Positions 1 through 9,758 of a stretch of 64,000 nucleotides of DNA are shown here, piece after piece. Every line of letters starts with the position of its first letter. Positions within the stretch are counted from its first letter, which is position 1. A program made the translations under genes and the position numbers. Below the pieces are notes generated by a model. It was not told the origin of the DNA. It made no database searches and saw only the letters and a list, made by a program, of their open reading frames with translations. Source of the stretch: a marine bacterium B5-7 (GTDB taxonomy: Bacteria > Pseudomonadota > Gammaproteobacteria > Arenicellales > CAJQKF01); assembly GCA_021604525.1 (NCBI GenBank), contig BQJD01000008.1, positions 78,877 to 142,876 on the forward strand. The letters are read 5' to 3'.

Positions 1-2
1 CG

Positions 3-671
3 GAGCAACTTGAAAGAAACGCCTCCTACCCTCGATTTTCACCGCAGGGTTCGCGCGTGGCGATGGTTTCAGGTAACGATATTGTGGTTTTCGACGGACG
101 TACCAATCAAAGACACGTAGTTGCCCACGCCCGTAATCCACGCGCTGTAGCCTGGCATCCACAGGGAAACAGATTGTTCTACACCGATGCTGACAGTGTC
201 TGGATCGTCGATCTCAAGAGCAGGGCAAAACAGCGGGTGGTGAGTGGAACCGTATTTCTCGAGCTGGATGTCGCGCCGGACGGACGCGCTTTGGTGGGTA
301 CAGTGCACCGGCTGGGATTTTCAATCCTTACGGTGGATTTGAAGACGGGCCAAAAGCGACGTTTGGCAGGTGGATGTTCGGCGAGCTTTTCGCCTGATGG
401 GCGGCAAGTCAGTCGTCTCGATAATTCCCATACTCAACTTAGCCTGTTGGCGTTCAACGGTAAATCCCCCGATCATATACTCAAGGCGCCCGGTAAGATG
501 AAATACGATAATCACTTCTGGAGTAATCACCCGAACTGGATTGTTGGTGAAGATGAGTCTGACCAACGCGATATCATATTGATTCACGCGGTCAGTGGTG
601 AAGTAAAACGAGTGACGACGGTTGGCAATGCATCACGGGGAGATGTATTTATTCGCAGCGTAGATAGTTAA
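3..671 (+). CDS. TolB-like beta-propeller protein, 5' end outside window
   Basis: The frame is open to the left edge, so the true start lies outside. Residues before the first internal GTG (57) already read as propeller sequence (PRFSPQGSR), and a second blade-like motif (ASFSPDGRQ) follows. FSPDG-type repeats with alternating hydrophobic strands are characteristic of TolB/WD40-like propellers. The last part (HPNWIVGEDES, then an IILIHAVSGEVKRVT strand) matches blades found at the end of CadC-like winged-helix plus propeller regulators and of periplasmic propeller proteins. Which of these it is cannot be told without the N-terminus. The gene ends 65 bases before the convergent YdjM-like gene. 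Confidence 0.7.
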   Translation, partial: EQLERNASYPRFSPQGSRVAMVSGNDIVVFDGRTNQRHVVAHARNPRAVAWHPQGNRLFYTDADSVWIVDLKSRAKQRVVSGTVFLELDVAPDGRALVGTVHRLGFSILTVDLKTGQKRRLAGGCSASFSPDGRQVSRLDNSHTQLSLLAFNGKSPDHILKAPGKMKYDNHFWSNHPNWIVGEDESDQRDIILIHAVSGEVKRVTTVGNASRGDVFIRSVDS

Positions 672-736
672 TTTGGTGAATAGCCAATAGTCGGTAAGGG
701 CAATGAGGTTATATGGATAGATTTAGAACTAACGTT

Positions 737-1645
737 TTACGATCTGCGCCGTGTCGCCCGGATTCGGATATAAAAGGTTTGAATCCATAAAAGCGCAATC
801 AGAACAAGACCGACAACCGATGGCAGTGTTCTAAGAAATGGCGGGTGTTCGTGAATTGAATCGACGCGAACAAGATCCGGTTCTATAAAAACGCCTTTTA
901 CCGAAACCGCGCCACCTGGGCTTAATTTCACATTGGCCAGGCGAATGGACTCACCTGTATAAATTCTGATCACAGGTGTTGGCGAGCTAACATCGATAAT
1001 TGGCGCTCTATCGAACACAGTGTGTTTGCCGGGTCGAGCGTCAAAGTCAGACAAAGTCTTCGAAAAGTAGACGTTTTGCTCGACCAGAGCCGGTATGAAC
1101 ATGCGGGGTGCTGCCATATATATAATTGCAAGCACCGCGAACGTAATGTAGCGAACAATGCTCGGTGGTGCGAATACTGCATCGTGACGAATACTTCGCC
1201 AAGTCAACATTATATAAATCAGTGACAGTATTGTCAGAATCGGAAAGATCGTGTTCTCTGGCCATAACCATTCAAAGGCGGTCAGGTGCCAATCGAAGGG
1301 AGCCAGTAAAAATGATCCCCTCGCCCATTTTTTCTGTGTCGCATCAAGCAGTAAATGGATCAAGCTGCCCGAGGCAAGAATGATAAATACGGTCATTGAT
1401 TTTCGACTGATTGCCGCGATTGCCGCAGAGAAGATAAGACAGAAAAACAGCGAAGACTGAATACCGCTTCGCAGCATTAATTCCATACGGTCGATATCGC
1501 CAAACACCTGTCGGGCGAATCGTTGAACGACCCAGGGAAGATCCGGGATGATGCAGGCGAGAAACACGAACCGCATATCAATATCGTGTTTAACGAGTTT
1601 GGCGGACAGTCCCTGGGCACCAAGGTGTATCAACGTGTTGGGCAT
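737..1645 (-). CDS. YdjM/YbcI-like membrane-bound metal-dependent hydrolase
   Basis: A 302-residue inner-membrane protein. The start MPNTLIHLGAQGL followed by IIPDLPW and the later SLIHLLLDATQ are the conserved His/Asp-containing elements of the LexA-regulated YdjM/YbcI (DUF457-like) family, thought to form a metal site at the membrane face. Several transmembrane stretches lie at about residues 60-110 and 130-185, followed by a soluble region of about 90 residues and a final anchor at about 275-293. That soluble insert between the last two anchors looks longer than in the family core. The substrate is unknown. It is the last gene of the minus-strand run that begins at 7268. Confidence 0.65.
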   Translation of the reverse strand: MPNTLIHLGAQGLSAKLVKHDIDMRFVFLACIIPDLPWVVQRFARQVFGDIDRMELMLRSGIQSSLFFCLIFSAAIAAISRKSMTVFIILASGSLIHLLLDATQKKWARGSFLLAPFDWHLTAFEWLWPENTIFPILTILSLIYIMLTWRSIRHDAVFAPPSIVRYITFAVLAIIYMAAPRMFIPALVEQNVYFSKTLSDFDARPGKHTVFDRAPIIDVSSPTPVIRIYTGESIRLANVKLSPGGAVSVKGVFIEPDLVRVDSIHEHPPFLRTLPSVVGLVLIALLWIQTFYIRIRATRRRS

Positions 1646-1664
1646 AACCGCGTCTTACCGGTTT

Positions 1665-2459
1665 TCAGATTCCGCCGCAGGTAGGGTCAGTATCATTAAG
1701 ATTTGTCGCATCGCCTCCATTGGTGCGATAGCGCACGACCCTTGCGGGAATTCCGACAGCGATGGCATAAGGCGGGATGTCACGCGTCACCACTGAGCCG
1801 GCGCCGACTATTGCGCCGTCACCAATGTTGGTACCATCGATAACAGTAACCGCGGCACCCAGCCAGACATCGCGGCCGATACTGACACCGCCGCGAGTTT
1901 CAAGCGGTTGCTTGACCATGGGTATATCGGTTCGTTTGGATCCATGTAGTAAGCCACCGATCGAACAGTTGAAGCCGATTAACGTGTATTCGCCAATTAC
2001 CAGCGATTCGGCTGTGCCGAGATGACAGTTCGGCCCAATATGGACATGGTCCTGAATGTCGATACTGCCGGCACGGGTCTTGATCATCGACATACGTCCG
2101 ATGAGTACGTTATTGCCGATACGAATATGATGATTCTCGGTGCCGCGGAAGGACAGGTTTGTGAAGTCGTCGATCACCACGTTATCGCCAATATCAATAT
2201 TTCCAGGCGCACGCAGCCCGACATGGTGACCAATGACAACGCCCCGACCACTTTTTGCGAACAGGCCCGGGAAAAGCATTTTACGTAATGCCAAGCCCAG
2301 CGCTCCCTGGAGTGGGTTGATGAATAACATGCAAAACTCGAAGTACAGCAGGTAACCAAGGTGCCGGTTACCGACCACGAGATCCTGATATTTGCGCAGA
2401 AACGAGCGCTTTTTATCCTCGATGATGGTGTCGAACCGATAGGCGTCGTACTTGTCCAT
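1665..2459 (-). CDS. Hexapeptide-repeat acyltransferase
   Basis: A left-handed beta-helix acyltransferase. From about residue 75 to the end it shows repeated [LIV]-G-x4 hexapeptides (IDIGDNVVID, IRIGNNVLIG, VSIGRDVWLG), ending in the GAGSVVTRDIPPYAIAVGIPA signature of the LacA/VatA/WbbJ type, which usually acetylates sugars using acetyl-CoA. The N-terminal 60 residues carry a hydrophobic segment (LGYLLYFEFCMLFI). The frame extends to 2534, but the start MDKYDAYRF at 2459 is preferred: an AAGG lies about 12 bases upstream and the preceding gene ends at 2470. Its neighbours are a flippase-like protein and an FrhB-like protein, so a glycan or glycolipid substrate is likely. Confidence 0.75.
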   Translation of the reverse strand: MDKYDAYRFDTIIEDKKRSFLRKYQDLVVGNRHLGYLLYFEFCMLFINPLQGALGLALRKMLFPGLFAKSGRGVVIGHHVGLRAPGNIDIGDNVVIDDFTNLSFRGTENHHIRIGNNVLIGRMSMIKTRAGSIDIQDHVHIGPNCHLGTAESLVIGEYTLIGFNCSIGGLLHGSKRTDIPMVKQPLETRGGVSIGRDVWLGAAVTVIDGTNIGDGAIVGAGSVVTRDIPPYAIAVGIPARVVRYRTNGGDATNLNDTDPTCGGI

Positions 2460-2469
2460 GCAGGAGACC

Positions 2470-3531
2470 TTAAGGAGAATGTTCAGGGTCCGGACGACGT
2501 GATTTGCGCCCGCCAAGATAGAATAATCCGCCAATGATACCGTCGATTATGGTTTTAAGCCGAATCAGGAGGGCAGTCGACAATGCCAGCCCGCTGCTGT
2601 ATCCGAAGGCAGTAAAGATGACTGTATAGGCGGCTTCCATTAACCCTAACCCACCAATCGAAACCGGTAGATTCATGATCAGCATGATAGCGGGGACGGC
2701 CACCAGGATTTTCAGGAATTCAACGTTACTGGAGAATGCCAGCGCAGATACCCATACGTTAATGACTGCGAGAAAATAGAATACCAGCGATATTGCAAAC
2801 GCTAACCAGAGTGTTGCCGGGTCTTTTTTATAAGAATTAATGGCGTCGTGAATTCGCTCAATTTTGCTGATCATCCCTGACAGCGAAGTAAAATACCGCC
2901 TTGCCAATTGACTGATCAATCCAAGCGGTCTGGTATCCAGTATGAGCCAGATAATCATTGCGACAATGATGACATAAAGCAGCATACTGGAAGTGATGAG
3001 GGGTATGTCGTATTGGTGCATACTGATAAATACTGCGATCAGAGATACCATGGTGAGCGTGATTAATCCGGTGAATCGTTCGAGGAACACCGAAGCCAGG
3101 GATTGCGAATGGGTATTGATCAGCTTGCCAAGTTCATATACACGTGCGACATCACCGCCCATGCCGGTGGGAAGAAACAAGTTGAAGAATTTGCCGACGT
3201 AATAAAGTGCGAACAGTCTTGGCAAACCGACCGACAGTTTTTTCGATCGCAATAAAATGTGCCATTTATAGGAACTGACCCAATTCATGATCACGCTGAC
3301 CAGCAATGACAGACACAGATAATACGGGTTAACTGATTTGATCGTCTCGACAAATTCTCCTCGTTCCTGTGAATCAAGTAACCCGGCCTTATGAATCACG
3401 AAGCCAATCAGTGCCAGTGTCACCACGATTCGAACCATCCGCCATAGCCGGCTCCTCGTCGCTGAACGTGTCGGGGTTATGGGATTGCTTGCAGTCACGA
3501 TCGCTTCTGGTATTTGCGCTTCTTCAACCAT
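2470..3531 (-). CDS. YbhN/AglD-like flippase-family membrane protein
   Basis: A 353-residue integral membrane protein of the lysylphosphatidylglycerol-synthase transmembrane-region family (UPF0104, YbhN, AglD). The two family hallmarks are present: FFNLFLPTGMGGDVARVYELG in the N-terminal half and LPVSIGGLGLMEAAY near the C-terminus. About eight transmembrane segments are visible. Members of this family act in transport or assembly of lipid-linked molecules; none is shown to move a specific substrate here. The ATG at 3531 overlaps the end of the upstream FrhB-like gene by 37 bases, and the acyltransferase follows 10 bases downstream, so the three are probably co-transcribed. Confidence 0.75.
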   Translation of the reverse strand: MVEEAQIPEAIVTASNPITPTRSATRSRLWRMVRIVVTLALIGFVIHKAGLLDSQERGEFVETIKSVNPYYLCLSLLVSVIMNWVSSYKWHILLRSKKLSVGLPRLFALYYVGKFFNLFLPTGMGGDVARVYELGKLINTHSQSLASVFLERFTGLITLTMVSLIAVFISMHQYDIPLITSSMLLYVIIVAMIIWLILDTRPLGLISQLARRYFTSLSGMISKIERIHDAINSYKKDPATLWLAFAISLVFYFLAVINVWVSALAFSSNVEFLKILVAVPAIMLIMNLPVSIGGLGLMEAAYTVIFTAFGYSSGLALSTALLIRLKTIIDGIIGGLFYLGGRKSRRPDPEHSP

Positions 3532-4856
3532 AGCCGCAATTTGATCAGCGGTATTGCTGCCTTCGAGGTCAGGAAGAATATCAATGGATAACGCAGCATG
3601 CGATGACGCCCGATTGCCAGTAGCGATGAAACGCCGCGCTCGGTAAGACGTTCATGCAGCGTAGATTCGGGCACCTCTACGTGATAATGCGGTACAGCAC
3701 GTCCACCACGAGCGCGCCGTGCGAGTCGAAGCGGTGCATTCATACCCTTGCGTTTGGTCTGTTGTCGATGCGTCAGGTAGGACTTGTCATCGCCAAGGTT
3801 GGTGGCAATTAAGGTGCCGCGTTGTACGGCCCGCTCAAGTAGTGCCTTGCCACGGGCATTGCGTACAAGTATTCGCGAATGGTAGGGAAATTTGTATTTG
3901 CCCTCAGCATCGCGAGTCCACGCATCGCTAACTGCGATATCGGAGAACAGGCCCGAACCGTCGATACAAGTCTGGCATCGATCCGGCATATACAGACCGA
4001 TAAAGTAATTATAGGCCCCGTCCTTATAGTTGGAGTAATGCAAGTCGCGGATTTCACCATCTTGCATAATGGCGCGCATTTTGCCAGGCCAATCGCCGCC
4101 GCGAAATTGAAAATCGCTGATCTCCTCGGGTTTGATGCCTTTGGTTTCGAGCAATTCCGGAACCACGTAGGTTTCCAGCGCGCCACCACAGAAAAGGCCC
4201 ACGACATAAGGTATCTTTTCTTTCAGTTCGGGTATGGCGTCAAAGGCGAAGCGAAGGCCATGGACATGACAGGGCAGTGCTGCGACCGCATAGGTTTCAT
4301 CGGAATTCAGCACCTCTTTCAAGATGGCATTGAAAGGGATGATGGTATACCTCGATCCCTGGCTTGCCAGCAAATCGGCTTCCGTGCGGGCGATAAATGA
4401 TTCACCGAGCCACGGTTTATCGGCACGCATTCGGGTAACGATACATCCATCGACATCACCGTGTCGTAACAGATCGTTCAGTAACCCCGTGATGACGCCA
4501 CCGCCGGCGCCACCGGCGCGCATCGACTCGTTGACCGCATAGCCGACATGCACCTCATTGACTCGTCCGTCAAAGCCGTCGTCGAGTTTATCGTCGTCGA
4601 AAGATAATTGATTGAGACGCTGGAAAGACACGTCTTCGCCGGGACAGACCTTTCGGCACAACCCGCACTCGGTACAACGATCTTCATCAATGACCGGATA
4701 GTAATCTGGTCCAAGACTTAGTGCGTTTTCCGGACATACACCAACACAGGTGCCGGAGCGGGCGCACAACATGGGATCACGAAATGCGACCGATAGAACG
4801 TCGGGATCAATTCTTTTCAAACGTGTGGATGCATCCTTTGCAATTGACACGGTCAA
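3495..4856 (-). CDS. FrhB-like iron-sulfur flavoprotein (F420 hydrogenase/dehydrogenase beta-subunit family)
   Basis: A 453-residue protein of the coenzyme F420 hydrogenase/dehydrogenase beta-subunit family. Residues 31-75 are a double ferredoxin module. The second motif is complete (C61, C64, C67, C71), but the first has a Ser at the second Cys position (C31, S34, C37, C41). The middle carries the family's GGVITGLL, ASQGSRYT, ALPCHVHGLR and GLFCGG segments, followed by CQTCIDGSGLFSDIAVSDAW. The C-terminus is basic with a hydrophobic patch near 420-440. In bacteria without F420, such proteins often occur in envelope polysaccharide clusters. The first codon is TTG (4856); a GTG two codons later (4850) is an alternative. 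Confidence 0.7.
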   Translation of the reverse strand: MTVSIAKDASTRLKRIDPDVLSVAFRDPMLCARSGTCVGVCPENALSLGPDYYPVIDEDRCTECGLCRKVCPGEDVSFQRLNQLSFDDDKLDDGFDGRVNEVHVGYAVNESMRAGGAGGGVITGLLNDLLRHGDVDGCIVTRMRADKPWLGESFIARTEADLLASQGSRYTIIPFNAILKEVLNSDETYAVAALPCHVHGLRFAFDAIPELKEKIPYVVGLFCGGALETYVVPELLETKGIKPEEISDFQFRGGDWPGKMRAIMQDGEIRDLHYSNYKDGAYNYFIGLYMPDRCQTCIDGSGLFSDIAVSDAWTRDAEGKYKFPYHSRILVRNARGKALLERAVQRGTLIATNLGDDKSYLTHRQQTKRKGMNAPLRLARRARGGRAVPHYHVEVPESTLHERLTERGVSSLLAIGRHRMLRYPLIFFLTSKAAIPLIKLRLWLKKRKYQKRS

Positions 4857-4871
4857 TAAACTCTGGAAACT

Positions 4872-7268
4872 TTAAGTAGCCTGATTGACAGGTTCTGTGA
4901 CATGAAACATCCGGCCAAGCAGTAACATTGCCAGCAGATACAGCATGGAGGCAGCAATGATAGTGAGTGTAAATCCAAGATAGAGAGACAACACTACACT
5001 TAACAAGCCGCCGACAATAGTGCAAAGACCATTCATTGCCCAACACCATGCAACCGTTCCCTGCGGTTTGAAGCGGGCAAGCGAGATACCGATGGGAAAC
5101 GGCATCCCCAGGAAAAACCCGACTGGCACGAGCATCAGTGAGGCAATCAGCATGCGAATGCCAAGCGACCAGGTCAGGGCGAAGTTAAACAGCATATCCT
5201 TGGTGATCAATAAGATACCGATAGTGATCAGGACCGCCATGAACGGCTTGCGCAAACTACTTAGACGATTGAAATCCAGTCGCGACGAGAATGCGCTACC
5301 GAGCCCGGCGCCAAGTAACATCGAAAATACTGCGGTTGCATAGGTATAGGTTGGAAATCCGATCAACTTCATGAAGACCTGAATTAAAACCAGTTCGATG
5401 ATGATGAATCCCGCACCCAGACAGGCGAAGTAACCCATAAATGTCATCTTGCCCTGCCACTTCTCCCGGCCGGTGCGACTGAATAACATCGGCACGCCAA
5501 GGACAATCAGTGCAAACAGGATCGAGGCGCCGCCGGTGACGAATAAATGTAACACGTCAAGTGGGAAGCCTGCTTCACGTCGCTTGTTAAGGAGAAATGC
5601 AGCGGATGCGTTGACATACTTGCTATCATCGATTTGTTCGATGGCAAGGGATTTCCGAATGAAATTGAAAAAAGGTTTGTCATCGGTCGGTGCGGAAATT
5701 CGATAGGGCACGCGTTCGATGGTCTTTGCGGAAATTTCACCAGTAAAAAACTCGTCGGGCAAATAATTTTTCTCAGGATCACTTGGATGCACGACGGTGT
5801 GAAAGGTATTGTTATAGTTAAGGAACGACTCGGCGCGGGCGAGGTCCTCTGATGTCCATGGCGTCATGCTTATCAGCGTGGTTGGCAGGTTATCGGCCGA
5901 CTGGCTGGATTCGACTACCAGTACGTGATCACGGAAATTCGTTAGCCCCAACTCTTCCCATGCACGCGATGCAGCGGCCATCATGCGGGGAAACAAATGG
6001 TGGTTAATGTGCAAGATTCCGTCTTTCTTCAGATGCTGGAAGTACTCTTTGTATGCTTCAACCGTTTGCAGATAGACGGGTGATATGGCGCCACTGCCGG
6101 CTGCCAGAGATGAACTGGTATGGTTGCTCATCATCTGAATGATGTCGTACTTGTGATTGGTGCCGCGCAGGAAACTGCGACCTTCTCCACGCACCGCATT
6201 TACCCGCGGATCGTTATAAATATTGCCTGTCCATTCGGCATAGCGGGTTTTCGCGAGTTCTACTACCGAGCCCACCAGCTCGACTGCATCGACGTGTTTT
6301 GCACCATATAACAACGCCGCCTTGGTCTCCTGCCCGCCGGCCGCGCCGATCACCAGGACATCCGAGTCGGTGTTCGCTTTGAGATAATGGGATACCAGCA
6401 CCATGGGTCCCCAAAACTGAATAGTCTTGAGTTTTTCGATATTTTTTCGAAGCGCATCGTAGTCGCCGTCAAACTTATAGTAATAGCTGGTCTGGGTACC
6501 GCCATCATAGGCAATCCATTTTATTCCGCCACGGTAATCGACAATATCGATACTCGATACCGGGTCCCAGACAGATGTTTCGATTTTGCCTGAATAGTAG
6601 TAGTTCGCGAAGCCGCGCTTGTTCATATGCGGTGCGATATCGTAGGGCTTGTCACGCAACAAGGGCTTGAGCCCGACTGCAACTGCCAATGCCAACACGA
6701 TCAGGGAGAGGATGCGGCTGGGAATGAAGAACGACGCCGCAATGAGCGCGGTAGCCGCACATAGAATGAGCAGGCCTGGTGCCCCGTACTGCTGAACTGC
6801 CAGTAAAATGGCGACGCAACCGGATGCTGCGCCAATTAAATCCCAGAAATACAGTGATTGGATCTTATCGGCAAAGCGCGAGAAGATCGCCGAGATGATC
6901 AGTCCACTTATCAAAAACGGCGTGGCGATTGCTGTCAGAATCAGCATGAAGGTTTGTAGTGCCTTTACAGGGTACTTGCCGATGTGCTTGTAATTGAACT
7001 GCAAATCATTGAGTACAGGCAGAATGACATAGCAGGCGATGGCCATAGCCACGGCGAGGATTGCAATAATCACCCAGAATCGCCGATGCTGATCGATTGG
7101 CTTGAGCGACACGATTACACCGGACACGCCGATTGAGAACATCGCCAGCGTGATCACCATGTAGGCCATATTCGGGAACCACAGGTGATCGAAAATTCTT
7201 ATCAGGGTGAGTTCAAGCAGTAAAGTCGTGAAAGCAATGAAATACAGACCGAGTCGTACACTGTGCAT
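4872..7268 (-). CDS. Multi-pass membrane protein with spermidine-synthase-like domain
   Basis: A 798-residue protein with about seven transmembrane segments in residues 5-200, a soluble domain at about 215-540, and about six more segments from 570 to the end. The soluble domain has a Rossmann SAM-like motif (VLVIGAAGGQE, residues 304-314) with the acidic end of strand 2 (AVELVGSV). It resembles spermine/spermidine synthase, but the usual GGGDG is replaced by GAAGGQE. Such membrane-fused aminopropyltransferase-like proteins are widespread and mostly uncharacterised. It lies upstream of the FrhB-like gene with a 15-base gap and looks like the first gene of the run ending at 737. Confidence 0.7.
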   Translation of the reverse strand: MHSVRLGLYFIAFTTLLLELTLIRIFDHLWFPNMAYMVITLAMFSIGVSGVIVSLKPIDQHRRFWVIIAILAVAMAIACYVILPVLNDLQFNYKHIGKYPVKALQTFMLILTAIATPFLISGLIISAIFSRFADKIQSLYFWDLIGAASGCVAILLAVQQYGAPGLLILCAATALIAASFFIPSRILSLIVLALAVAVGLKPLLRDKPYDIAPHMNKRGFANYYYSGKIETSVWDPVSSIDIVDYRGGIKWIAYDGGTQTSYYYKFDGDYDALRKNIEKLKTIQFWGPMVLVSHYLKANTDSDVLVIGAAGGQETKAALLYGAKHVDAVELVGSVVELAKTRYAEWTGNIYNDPRVNAVRGEGRSFLRGTNHKYDIIQMMSNHTSSSLAAGSGAISPVYLQTVEAYKEYFQHLKKDGILHINHHLFPRMMAAASRAWEELGLTNFRDHVLVVESSQSADNLPTTLISMTPWTSEDLARAESFLNYNNTFHTVVHPSDPEKNYLPDEFFTGEISAKTIERVPYRISAPTDDKPFFNFIRKSLAIEQIDDSKYVNASAAFLLNKRREAGFPLDVLHLFVTGGASILFALIVLGVPMLFSRTGREKWQGKMTFMGYFACLGAGFIIIELVLIQVFMKLIGFPTYTYATAVFSMLLGAGLGSAFSSRLDFNRLSSLRKPFMAVLITIGILLITKDMLFNFALTWSLGIRMLIASLMLVPVGFFLGMPFPIGISLARFKPQGTVAWCWAMNGLCTIVGGLLSVVLSLYLGFTLTIIAASMLYLLAMLLLGRMFHVTEPVNQAT

Positions 7269-7443
7269 GCGATATCACACGAATCGTTTTATGAGGACAA
7301 TGCCAATCGCCGCAATTGCCTCGTAAAGGGGTTATAAGAGAATTCGAATGTTAAAGTGCCTCCGGTCCTTTAGAGGCGGCGTGAGTATACTTTGGCACTA
7401 CTGATAAGTCATGCAACGCTGCTTTCAATCGTGAAATTTCTGG

Positions 7444-9048
7444 CTAACCTATTGCCGGTATCTCGATGCCGGGAACATTCCATTTCGAGTTGCTGGACAA
7501 GGGATGTGGTGTCGTCTCATCCTGCGGTTTAATATCCTTGGGCTGATTGTCGTTGTCACTGTCAGCGGTTTTTTCAGCTTCGATTACTGACTCGTTGATT
7601 CCATCAGCAGAATCTGGCTGATAGCCCTCAGCGTTCCGGACGACTTCCGCCACATCATCATCTGAATTGGATACGTTCAGCGTGGCTTGCTCAGCTACTA
7701 TTTCGTCGGATGCCGTTTGAGGGGCGGACGTTGAGTCTTCAAGAGGCATGTCCGCCAATTCCTTGGGGGTGCGGGGTCGTGGCGCATTCTTGTCCCGTTT
7801 TTGACTTCGTGTATCACGTTTACCCTGCTGTTCTGGCCGTGTTAGTTGGGGGAGTTCCTCAACATTGATACTCTCACGTTGTATCGGATGACCAATGTAG
7901 GACTCGATATCAAGGAGATGGAAGGCATAGTCTTCACAGGCGAACGAAACTGCGTCACCGCTTGCGCCGGCACGCGCAGTGCGACCTATACGGTGAACAT
8001 AATCTTCAGGATCCTGGGGCAGGTCAAAGTTGATCACATGGCTGACTGCAGGAATATGCAATCCCCGTGCGGCGACATCGGTCGCGACCATGATATTGCA
8101 TCGACCGTCGGCAAAGCGCTTCAGCATGGACTCGCGTTTTTTCTGCGGTACTTCACCCGTCAATACTACTGCATCGTGTCCATTAGCCTTCAACCAGGCG
8201 CCGACCTGGTCGGCAGCATGACGGGTATTGGTGAATGTCAGCACCCGGCCGTCATCCATTTTCGAAAGCAGATCGATCAATAGACGAATTTTTTCCACAT
8301 TGCTCGGGTAATAGACGACTTCACGGATATTATCGGCAACTGTACGATCGGACTCGATACGGATGGTGCGTGGATCGTTCATGTGCTCATAGGCGAGTTC
8401 CATCACCCGATGCGAAAGAGTCGCAGAGAACAGCATGTTCAGGCGCATATCCGGTGGCGGCATATGCCTCAGGATATAACGCATATCTTTGATGAATCCA
8501 AGGTCGAACATGCGGTCCGCCTCATCGAGAATCACCACTTCAATTGAATCGAGTGAGTACACGCCTTGTTTCAGATAATCAATCAGCCGTCCCGGCGTAC
8601 CGATGAGGATGTCTGTACCTGAAGCAATTGTGTCGCGTTGTTGTTCGTAGTCGGTGCCGCCGTAGGCCAGCGCCATGGACAAATCGGTATACTTGCCGAG
8701 CATCATTGCGTCTTTGTGAATCTGTAGCGCCAGTTCACGGGTCGGGGCGATAATCAGCGTTCTCGGCGAGCGGCCGGCTACCGGGTTGTCGACATCGCCT
8801 TTTGATGTTTCCGAGAGTAAATGATTGAAAGCAGCAAGCAGAAAAGCGGCAGTTTTACCCGTGCCGGTTTGCGCCTGGCCCGCGACATCTTCACCTCGCA
8901 GGGCAACCGGCAACGCCTCAGCCTGAATCGGTGTACAGTGTGCGAAACCCGCATCTTCAAGTCCCTTGATCAAGGAGGGATGCAGTTTCAGTTGGTTGAA
9001 CCGAATATCGCTTAAGTGGGAGTTTTCGCTTAAATCGGGATTGTTCAT
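7444..9048 (-). CDS. rhlB: DEAD-box ATP-dependent RNA helicase RhlB
   Basis: All DEAD-box motifs are present: the Q motif (FAHCTPIQ), AQTGTGKT, PTRELA, the DEAD box in VILDEADRMFD, SAT, ATDVAARGLHI and HRIGRTAR. RhlB unwinds RNA and works with the degradosome and Rho. The divergent trxA-rho pair next door is the classical gammaproteobacterial context for rhlB. The start at ATG 9048 (MNNPDLSE) aligns better with E. coli RhlB than the TTG at 9069. With 534 residues it is longer than the E. coli protein (421), because of an acidic, low-complexity tail after the helicase core, which may be a partner-binding region. Confidence 0.9.
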   Translation of the reverse strand: MNNPDLSENSHLSDIRFNQLKLHPSLIKGLEDAGFAHCTPIQAEALPVALRGEDVAGQAQTGTGKTAAFLLAAFNHLLSETSKGDVDNPVAGRSPRTLIIAPTRELALQIHKDAMMLGKYTDLSMALAYGGTDYEQQRDTIASGTDILIGTPGRLIDYLKQGVYSLDSIEVVILDEADRMFDLGFIKDMRYILRHMPPPDMRLNMLFSATLSHRVMELAYEHMNDPRTIRIESDRTVADNIREVVYYPSNVEKIRLLIDLLSKMDDGRVLTFTNTRHAADQVGAWLKANGHDAVVLTGEVPQKKRESMLKRFADGRCNIMVATDVAARGLHIPAVSHVINFDLPQDPEDYVHRIGRTARAGASGDAVSFACEDYAFHLLDIESYIGHPIQRESINVEELPQLTRPEQQGKRDTRSQKRDKNAPRPRTPKELADMPLEDSTSAPQTASDEIVAEQATLNVSNSDDDVAEVVRNAEGYQPDSADGINESVIEAEKTADSDNDNQPKDIKPQDETTPHPLSSNSKWNVPGIEIPAIG

Positions 9049-9257
9049 CAAAATATTATTTACCGGCAATAATGTTCATATGGTGTTGTAATGACCGACT
9101 CTCGCCAGGATGATGATCATCACCTGTTTTAAAATGTGTATGTGGGTGCGGGACCGGGGATTGCAATGCGGATGCAAATGGGGTGAAATCCGCGCAGTAC
9201 CCAAATTCAATATCCCCACCCATATTTTCTATTGTTTCCTGTGGAGGCAGCAATTTC

Positions 9258-9584
9258 ATGTCCGACAAAATCGTGCACATCAGCGACGATACGTTTGAAG
9301 AGGAAGTCCTCAAATCAGATAAACCCGTACTCATCGATTACTGGGCCGAATGGTGCGGTCCCTGCAAGATGATTGCTCCGGTACTCGAAGAGATCGCGGA
9401 TGAGTATGCTGACCGGGTAACCGTCGCCAAGTTGAATATCGATGAAAATCCGGAGACGCCACCAAAGTATGGTATCCGTGGAATTCCAACTTTAATGCTG
9501 TTCAAGGATGGCAACGTCGAAGCCACCAAGGTGGGCGCCGTTTCAAAGTCCCAGTTAACTGCATTCATTGACGGAAACCTGTAA
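9258..9584 (+). CDS. trxA: Thioredoxin 1
   Basis: A 108-residue classical thioredoxin with the active site WCGPC (Cys33 and Cys36), the [10 protein letters not shown] strand carrying the cis-proline, and the C-terminal helix. It reduces protein disulfides in the cytoplasm using thioredoxin reductase. The frame extends upstream to 9183, but the ATG at 9258 is preceded by GGAGG at 9243-9247 and gives the normal N-terminus [11 protein letters not shown]. It lies between the divergent rhlB and rho, as in E. coli and Pseudomonas. Confidence 0.95.
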   Translation: MSDKIVHISDDTFEEEVLKSDKPVLIDYWAEWCGPCKMIAPVLEEIADEYADRVTVAKLNIDENPETPPKYGIRGIPTLMLFKDGNVEATKVGAVSKSQLTAFIDGNL

Positions 9585-9758
9585 AAAGTATAACACACCG
9601 TGGCCGGTACGACTTGCCGGCTGCGGGGTTGTCAGTTATGATAACTCCCTAATAAGTATCTCCGCTTCCTTCGTTCCATTCTTTCCTAAACGCACATCGT
9701 GATTCCGGGCCACTCCCGTGGCAATACCGGACTCCGGTAACCGATGCTTCCAACTCTT

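Noticed and set aside
7358..7378. GCCTC/GAGGC hairpin in the gap between the membrane protein and rhlB
   Set aside because: Five-base stem with an 11-base loop and no T-run on either strand.
9603..9621. GCCGG/CCGGC hairpin after trxA
   Set aside because: Only five paired bases and no following T-run; too weak to call a terminator.
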